Source: Pseudomonadota bacterium
GTDB taxonomy: Bacteria > Pseudomonadota > Alphaproteobacteria > Rhodobacterales > Rhodobacteraceae
Length of the DNA: 39,071 nucleotides
Reading direction: 5' to 3'
NCBI GenBank assembly: GCA_963205235.1
Contig: CAUJIP010000089.1
Location: 1-39,071 of the forward strand
Under the pieces are notes generated by a model. The model was given only the letters and a program-made list of their open reading frames with translations. It made no database searches and was not told the origin of the DNA. The translations under genes and the position numbers were made by a program. Position 1 is the stretch's first letter. Each line of letters opens with the position of its first letter. Shown here piece by piece: positions 34,204 to 39,071 of this stretch.

Positions 34204-34897
34204 GATAGGCCTCCTGTACGGCAGGATTGGCGCGGATCGCCTCGGGCGTGCCGGAGGCAAGGACCTGACCGAAGTTCAAGACCGTGATCCGGGTGGCAAT
34301 GTCCATCACCACGTCCATGTTGTGTTCGATCAACAGAACCGTGGTCTCCGGTACCAGGCTTTGCACCAGGGCCTTGAAACCTTCGATCTCACTGGCGGCA
34401 AGACCCTGGGTCGGTTCATCAAGGATCAACAGCCGGGGCTTCAGCGCCAGCCCCATCGCCAGTTCCAGCAGCCGCTGGTGGCCATAGGACAGCGTCTGCG
34501 CCTCCTGCTCCTCCAGCCCCACAAGGCCGACACGGGCCAGCGCCGCGCGGGTCTGGGCGGCCAAGCCTTTTGCCCCGCACGACTGGACGGCCAAGGCCAC
34601 GTTGTCAAAGACCGACAGGCGCGGAAAGATCGAAGTGATCTGGAATGTATAGGCAATGCCCTTTCGCACCCGCAGATGGGCGGGAAGGCGGGTAATATCC
34701 TCGCCGTTCAGAAGGATCGCGCCCGACTGCGGCAGGCGACGACCCGAAAGCAGGCTGACAAAGGTTGTCTTGCCTGCACCATTGGGGCCGATCAGGGCAT
34801 GAATCTCTCCTGCGTTCAGGGTAAAATCGACGCCATCCACGGCGCGAAGCCCCCCGAAATGCAGCGTCAGATCGCGGGTTTCAATCAGGGCAGCCAT
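34193..34897 (-). CDS. ABC transporter ATP-binding protein, LivG type
   Basis: A 234-residue ATPase. Walker A GPNGAGKTT (37-45), the variant signature LSYGHQRLLE typical of LivG, Walker B LLILDEPTQGL, and the LivG-type C-terminus with GQVLASGTPEAIRANPAVQEAYLGA are visible. It would pair with the LivF-type subunit as a heterodimer under the two permeases. The ATG at 34895-34897 overlaps the end of the LivM-type gene by 13 bases and is preceded by GGGGGC. Confidence 0.93.
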   Translation of the reverse strand: MAALIETRDLTLHFGGLRAVDGVDFTLNAGEIHALIGPNGAGKTTFVSLLSGRRLPQSGAILLNGEDITRLPAHLRVRKGIAYTFQITSIFPRLSVFDNVALAVQSCGAKGLAAQTRAALARVGLVGLEEQEAQTLSYGHQRLLELAMGLALKPRLLILDEPTQGLAASEIEGFKALVQSLVPETTVLLIEHNMDVVMDIATRITVLNFGQVLASGTPEAIRANPAVQEAYLGA

Positions 34898-35838
34898 TTC
34901 AGCCCCCGTTCCCGCAAGGTGCCAAGAATGCCCCGTGGCGCGAAAAGCACCAGCACAACCAGTGCCGCGCCGATCAGGAAATAGTCCATCCCCTCCAACA
35001 CCGGCCAAAGCCGGGCCATTCGCGATGTGACCTCGATCAGACCGAACATCAAAAGCGCTCCAAGGAAGGGGCCAATCGTCGTGCCCGCCCCACCCAGCAG
35101 CACATACAGCATCGGCAGGATCGAATACTGGATCGTCGCGAAATTCGCGCCCGCATAACCGAACAGCAGCGCGTAGGCCGCCCCCGCCGCCCCGGCGTAA
35201 AGCCCAGACAGGACAAGGGCTGCCAGCTTCACCGCAAAGGGGTTGATCCCCAGCATGCGCGAGCGTTCCTCATTCTCGCGCATCGCAACCATGCTGCGGC
35301 CAAAGGACGACCGAACCAGCGCAAGGCTTGCCAAAAGGCCGACGGCGAACAGCACCAGCGCCGCAACAAAGCGGGGGGTGTCGGTCGACAGGTCGAAGCC
35401 AAACACCGTCCGGCTGGCAGCGGGAAGATTGAACCCTTCGTCACCACCGGTAATCGTTCCAAAATAAAGCACCGTCAGATAGCCCGCCTGCGCGAACATC
35501 AGCGTCACGATCATGAAACTGACCCCTGCCGTGCGCAGCGCCAAAAGACCGACGGCTGCCGCAACCAGTCCCCCCGCTGCCACACCAAGCAGCAGCGCCG
35601 GACCTGCCGACAGCCCCCAGAACTGCGCGGAAAGACCAGCGGCGAAGACGCCCGCCGCAAGGAAAAGCGCATGGCCAAGGCTTAGAAGCCCGGTGTAGCC
35701 GAACGCCAGATTATAGCCCATGGCAAAGACCGCCAGCACCAGAATCCGCGCAAGCGTCGTGGCCGGATAGGGCGGCAAAACTGCCAGCGCCACGGCCAAG
35801 GCAATGATCAGCGCAAGATGCAGGGCCCAGACCTTCAC
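34885..35838 (-). CDS. ABC transporter permease, LivM type
   Basis: A 317-residue permease with about nine hydrophobic segments. The pattern GYNLAFGYTGLLSLGHALFLAAGVFAAG (about 41-68) and the cytoplasmic loop with MVAMRENEERSRMLGINPFAVKL (about 195-217) are the LivM hallmarks. The start is a GTG overlapping the TGA of the LivH-type gene (GTGA). It forms the membrane channel with the LivH-type subunit. Confidence 0.93.
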   Translation of the reverse strand: MKVWALHLALIIALAVALAVLPPYPATTLARILVLAVFAMGYNLAFGYTGLLSLGHALFLAAGVFAAGLSAQFWGLSAGPALLLGVAAGGLVAAAVGLLALRTAGVSFMIVTLMFAQAGYLTVLYFGTITGGDEGFNLPAASRTVFGFDLSTDTPRFVAALVLFAVGLLASLALVRSSFGRSMVAMRENEERSRMLGINPFAVKLAALVLSGLYAGAAGAAYALLFGYAGANFATIQYSILPMLYVLLGGAGTTIGPFLGALLMFGLIEVTSRMARLWPVLEGMDYFLIGAALVVLVLFAPRGILGTLRERGLKWLP

Positions 35839-36713
35839 GCTTTCGCTCCGAACAGGCCCTGTGGGCGAAAGACCAGCACCAGTGCCACCAGAAGCGTGGC
35901 GATAATCTTTGCCAGTGTGGGTGAGAAGAACATCGAGATCACTCCGTCCGACAGCCCGATGATCAAGGCTGCAACCACCGTGCCACGCAGGCTGCCAAGC
36001 CCACCGATGATCACGACGATGAACGACAAAAGCAGCGGATCGCCCCCCATCAGGTAATGCGCCTGCTGGATCGGCACGATCAGCACGCCCGCAAGCGCCG
36101 CCAGCGCGGCCCCAAGGGCAAAGGTTCCCATGTAGACGCGGTCCACGTTGATGCCAAAGCTGCGCGCGGTCGTGCGGTCAACCTGTGTCGCCCGCATGAT
36201 CAGGCCCACTTTGGTTCGGGTCATGAAAACCCAAAGCGCCAGAAGGACCAGGGCAGCGGCGACGATGACGAAAAGCTTGTAACCGGAATAGCCGAACCAC
36301 GGCAGTTGCAGCCGCAGCTCGAAAGGAGCGGTCACCGGATTGGCGTTCGGACCGTAAAGCGCCAGCACCGCCTGCTGGATCATGTACAAAAGCCCGATGG
36401 TCGCGACGATCGTCGCCTCGGGGTCATAGTTCAACCGTTTCAGGATCAACCCGTCCGCCAAAGCGGCCAGCGCAGCGACAAGCAAGGGCGCGATAACCAG
36501 CGCGCCCAGAAAAGCGATAGCGGGCTGACCCGGCATAGCCGAAGCCACCGCCCAGGCAAGGACCGCACCCAGCATGAAGAACGCGCCATGCGCCACATTG
36601 ACGACCCGCATGACGCCGAAAACCAGCGAAAGCCCGGAAGCGGCCAGCGCCAGCACGGCGGCGGTGACAAGGCCCTCCATCAGGGCAAGCAGAAAAAAGG
36701 GGCCAAAGGCCAT
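35835..36713 (-). CDS. ABC transporter permease, LivH type
   Basis: A 292-residue permease with about eight hydrophobic segments. ASGLSLVFGVMRVVNVAHGAFFMLGA (about 25-50) and the loop RATQVDRTTARSFGINVDRVYMGTF (about 174-198) are the LivH hallmarks, as is GGLGSLRGTVVAALIIG near the end. The ATG at 36711-36713 has no clear Shine-Dalgarno sequence. A long inverted repeat lies between it and the substrate-binding protein gene upstream. Confidence 0.93.
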   Translation of the reverse strand: MAFGPFFLLALMEGLVTAAVLALAASGLSLVFGVMRVVNVAHGAFFMLGAVLAWAVASAMPGQPAIAFLGALVIAPLLVAALAALADGLILKRLNYDPEATIVATIGLLYMIQQAVLALYGPNANPVTAPFELRLQLPWFGYSGYKLFVIVAAALVLLALWVFMTRTKVGLIMRATQVDRTTARSFGINVDRVYMGTFALGAALAALAGVLIVPIQQAHYLMGGDPLLLSFIVVIIGGLGSLRGTVVAALIIGLSDGVISMFFSPTLAKIIATLLVALVLVFRPQGLFGAKA

Positions 36714-36744
36714 GCCGTAAACTCACAAGCGGTTGGAAAGGTGA

Positions 36745-36797
36745 GCAGATTGCCCACCCCATGAGAAGAAAGTGAAGGGTGGGCAATCTGCCCACCC
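36745..36797. repeat. Long inverted repeat with alternative hairpins in the ABC operon
   Basis: GCAGATTGCCCACCC (36745-36759) and GGGTGGGCAATCTGC (36777-36791) form a perfect 15-bp stem with a 17-base loop. A second, mutually exclusive hairpin of 9 bp with a 3-base loop is possible in 36777-36797. It fills most of the gap between the binding-protein gene and the first permease gene. Hairpins at this place often keep the binding-protein mRNA more abundant than the membrane-subunit mRNA. The motif may also be a dispersed repeat of this genome. Confidence 0.85.
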
Positions 36798-36804
36798 CTG
36801 TTTG

Positions 36805-38079
36805 TCAGAAGGACATCGTCGTGTAGTCGACCGCATCCTCATAGGCGCCATCGGCCATGCTGGTCTGATGCACCCGCACCAGTTTGCCACCCTGAACCTG
36901 GCTGATGTTCTGCGTGCCAAAAACCTGGTGGGTCTTGCCGTTGAACACCTTCGCCCCCTGCGGACGTTCGATGCCATAAGGCAGGTCAGTCATCGCCTCC
37001 ATTGCCTCGACGAACTTCTGCCGGTCGGCAATCCCGGCATAGCCCGAAGCCTCCATGCCGGCCTTGATCGCGAACAGCGTCTCCCAGGTGGAAAACATGT
37101 GGCTGTAGGTCGCGATATCCGCCGCATCGCTGACGCTTGCGCCGTTGTCGTCCACCCCCACAGCGGCGCGGTAAGCCGCCTCATGCTCGCCCGCATCCGC
37201 CGGTTTCACCCGATTGTGCGCCTCCCAGAAATGGGTGCCCTCAAGGAACTCCAGCCCCGGTGTCGCGGTATCTACCGCTTCAAGGCTGTCGATAAAGCCG
37301 AACATCTGCGGCTTGGCACCCGAGCCATAGAATTCACCCAGTTCCTTGACAAAGGTCAGGACCGCCGGGCCAACCATAACGTGGTAAAGCACCTCGGTTT
37401 CCGCCGGGATCTGGGCGAAATACTTGGTAAAGCTGGTTTCCGTCGGGGGAATGGCGATCTGGGCGATCACCTCGCCACCCTGCGCAGCCATCGCGGCGGT
37501 AAAGAAGTCGCGGTGATCATAGCCAAAGGCGAAGTCCGGGAAGATCATCGTGACCTTCTTGCCAAGGTTCGCCGACACCCATGGCGCCATCGACGCGATC
37601 TGGCTGCGAACGTCCGTGATCCCCGGCTGCAGCGTCCAGCGGTTCAGCATGCCACTGGCGACGTGATAGCCTTCCGAGCAGACGAGGTAGGGCACCTTCA
37701 GCTCACCGGCGCGGGGTGCCGAGCCCATGACCACGTGGGAGAACAGAGTCCCCATCACCAGATCGCAGCCGTCGGACTGGGTGAGCTTGTCCACCACTTC
37801 CGAGCCACGCTTGGGGTCGGTCGCGTCGTCCTCGAACAGGATTTCCACAGGCCGCCCAGCAATCCCACCCGCGTCGTTGATAGCCTTCAGCGCGGCTTGC
37901 GCGGTGCGTTCGTACCAGCGCCCGTAAGCCGCCCCAATGCCGGTGCGGTGCAGCTGGAAGCCGATCTTGATCGGTGCGCCCTGCGCCGCTACATAGCCTG
38001 GCAATGCCGCGCTCAACAGCCCCGCGCCCCCAGCCATGAGAAGGCCGCGGCGGGTGGGATGAAGCAATCCTTTGGTCAT
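36805..38079 (-). CDS. ABC transporter substrate-binding protein (HAAT/Leu-Ile-Val-binding type)
   Basis: A 424-residue periplasmic binding protein of the type I fold (Peripla_BP_6). The signal peptide has a twin-arginine look (TRRGLLMAGGAGLLSAA, about 9-25) and is cut near AAQGA. The mature start PIKIGFQLHRTGIGAAYGRWYERTAQAALKAINDAGGIAGRPVEILFEDD is typical of the family, as are DPKRGSEVVDKL and the C-terminal domain with YSHMFSTWETLFAIKAG. The ligand is unknown; linkage to hyuAB suggests a hydantoin, lactam or similar amide. GGAGAGACGGAC precedes the ATG. It is the first gene of the operon and the most strongly preceded by a ribosome-binding site. Confidence 0.92.
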   Translation of the reverse strand: MTKGLLHPTRRGLLMAGGAGLLSAALPGYVAAQGAPIKIGFQLHRTGIGAAYGRWYERTAQAALKAINDAGGIAGRPVEILFEDDATDPKRGSEVVDKLTQSDGCDLVMGTLFSHVVMGSAPRAGELKVPYLVCSEGYHVASGMLNRWTLQPGITDVRSQIASMAPWVSANLGKKVTMIFPDFAFGYDHRDFFTAAMAAQGGEVIAQIAIPPTETSFTKYFAQIPAETEVLYHVMVGPAVLTFVKELGEFYGSGAKPQMFGFIDSLEAVDTATPGLEFLEGTHFWEAHNRVKPADAGEHEAAYRAAVGVDDNGASVSDAADIATYSHMFSTWETLFAIKAGMEASGYAGIADRQKFVEAMEAMTDLPYGIERPQGAKVFNGKTHQVFGTQNISQVQGGKLVRVHQTSMADGAYEDAVDYTTMSF

Positions 38080-38159
38080 GTCCGTCTCTCCACTGTTGCG
38101 GCCTTTTGATGGGCCCTGTTGTCATTGAGGGGACCTAAGCCCCGGTTTGTCCAGTCGTT

Positions 38160-39071
38160 TCACCCGGTCCTGGCGGTAGACAGAAGCCAGAGACCCAATA
38201 CCGTGTAAGCCACCATCAACACCGTCATCGGCAGATGCGCCACCGGCCGCGCGCCCTGCCCCGCAAGCTTCAGTCCAAGCAGCACGGCCAGCAGATGCGC
38301 CCCAAGGATGGCGGCGAACTGCGCGCCATAGATCAGCGGCATCACCCTTGGGTCGGTCAGAAAGCCGAAAGAGACGTAGAAGGGCGGCAGGCCAAGCCAG
38401 CTGTCCCCCGTCATCAGCGGATCGTTCAAGGCGGCCAGAGTGTATTGCCCGGCGGTCAGCAGCATCACCAGGTAGTGCGCCGCATGATAGCCCGCCGCGA
38501 TGGCAAGGAAGGACAGCATCACCGGCCCCGTCGCGAAGCCTCCCCCGATGCGTCGGCCCATGTGGATCGCGCCGAGGATAAGTCCCAGGGTCAGCACCCA
38601 GACCGCCAGAAGCCCGCCGGTATTCTGCCACATCACCGCGCTGCGGCCTGTGGGCTCCAGGGGGTTCTCGCCGATCAGGGCCTGCCACCAGAAGGTCTCC
38701 ATCAGCCCGTCGAAGGTGAGGGCAGCGAGTGCAAGGCTGACGAAGACCACCGTCGACGGCGTCAGTGGCGGCATGGTCAGCACCTGAGTTCCCGGCCAGC
38801 CGCGCATCAGGCGGGTGCGGGGGCCAGAGGTCTCATGCCAAAACGGCGCGACCTTGGCGATCAGGGCGAAAAGGACAGTGAGGAACTCGCCATGCTGCAG
38901 CCAGTCCTCGCCCTCCAGCACGGCAAGGGCAAAGATCACCGTCCAATAGGCCAGCGCGACCTGGGCCAGGACGGCGGGGTCGTCAGGGTAAAGTGACACC
39001 ATCTGGAACCAGACGAAGCCCGCATAACCTGCGACAGCGGGCCAGTGGTCAAGGCGGGCAAGACCGATTCC
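38160..39071 (-). CDS. Polytopic membrane protein, C-terminal part (5' end outside window)
   Basis: The frame is open from the TGA at 38160 to the window edge (303 residues seen). The residues before the in-window ATG at 39002 (AGYAGFVWFQ) continue the protein smoothly, so that ATG is internal. About seven hydrophobic segments are visible, with a hydrophilic, Arg/Pro-rich loop (HETSGPRTRLMRGWPG) after the first two, a Trp-rich LMETFWWQALIGENPLEP and a HAAHYLVMLL helix with histidines. I do not recognise a characterised function; from memory it resembles alphaproteobacterial membrane proteins labelled fenitrothion hydrolase, a name that says little about physiology. It lies 80 bases upstream of the binding-protein gene on the same strand. 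Confidence 0.7.
   Translation of the reverse strand, partial: GIGLARLDHWPAVAGYAGFVWFQMVSLYPDDPAVLAQVALAYWTVIFALAVLEGEDWLQHGEFLTVLFALIAKVAPFWHETSGPRTRLMRGWPGTQVLTMPPLTPSTVVFVSLALAALTFDGLMETFWWQALIGENPLEPTGRSAVMWQNTGGLLAVWVLTLGLILGAIHMGRRIGGGFATGPVMLSFLAIAAGYHAAHYLVMLLTAGQYTLAALNDPLMTGDSWLGLPPFYVSFGFLTDPRVMPLIYGAQFAAILGAHLLAVLLGLKLAGQGARPVAHLPMTVLMVAYTVLGLWLLSTARTG

Overview
The window looks like an ordinary stretch of chromosome from a high-GC alphaproteobacterium, most likely of the order Rhodobacterales (Rhodobacteraceae). The evidence is the C4-type 5-aminolevulinate synthase HemA, the protein sequences of RF2, Lon and PBP1A, a branched-chain-type ABC operon joined to hydantoinase/oxoprolinase genes, and the style of the small secreted proteins. 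The genus cannot be fixed from the sequence. No insertion sequence, prophage, CRISPR array or plasmid feature was seen.

Layout. 1-1010: end of a bactofilin gene and a DUF2189 membrane protein. 1055-6152 (minus): a cell-wall and translation block, amiC-type amidase, PBP1A (mrcA), RF2 (prfB). 6319-7053: a DsbA-family thiol oxidoreductase. 7075-11329 (minus): hemA, a RodZ-like protein, ispG and a cupin, with an FNR/FnrL-like box upstream of hemA. 11536-14803: an M20 peptidase plus an overlapping GNAT gene, meeting an MFS transporter tail to tail, then a 71-residue membrane protein. 14860-18791: four tRNA genes (two identical Asp-GTC, Val-TAC, Val-CAC) spaced among pirin, histidine phosphatase and sterol-desaturase-family genes. 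18424-20326: three small secreted proteins around an HU-like gene. 20455-24170 (minus): lon and tgt. 24322-29579 (plus): a TetR regulator with a near-perfect operator over its predicted start site, then an RND efflux adaptor and pump. 29697-38079 (minus): a seven-gene operon of substrate-binding protein, two permeases, two ATPases, HyuA and HyuB. The window ends inside a polytopic membrane protein.

How the genes work together. PBP1A and the amidase build and cut peptidoglycan. Bactofilin and the RodZ-like protein are candidate cell-shape factors. HemA and IspG feed tetrapyrrole and isoprenoid synthesis. The TetR-adaptor-RND set is a self-regulated efflux unit with no outer-membrane channel gene beside it. 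The ABC-HyuAB operon probably imports and opens a cyclic amide or related small molecule.

I found no clearly new defence or mobile system. The least conventional items are a tiny secreted or membrane protein ending in an S74-type auto-processing chaperone domain with an intact Ser/Lys pair, its domain-less paralogue nearby, an extra hydrophobic hairpin in the RND pump, and the substrate-unknown ABC-HyuAB operon with a strong hairpin after its binding-protein gene.
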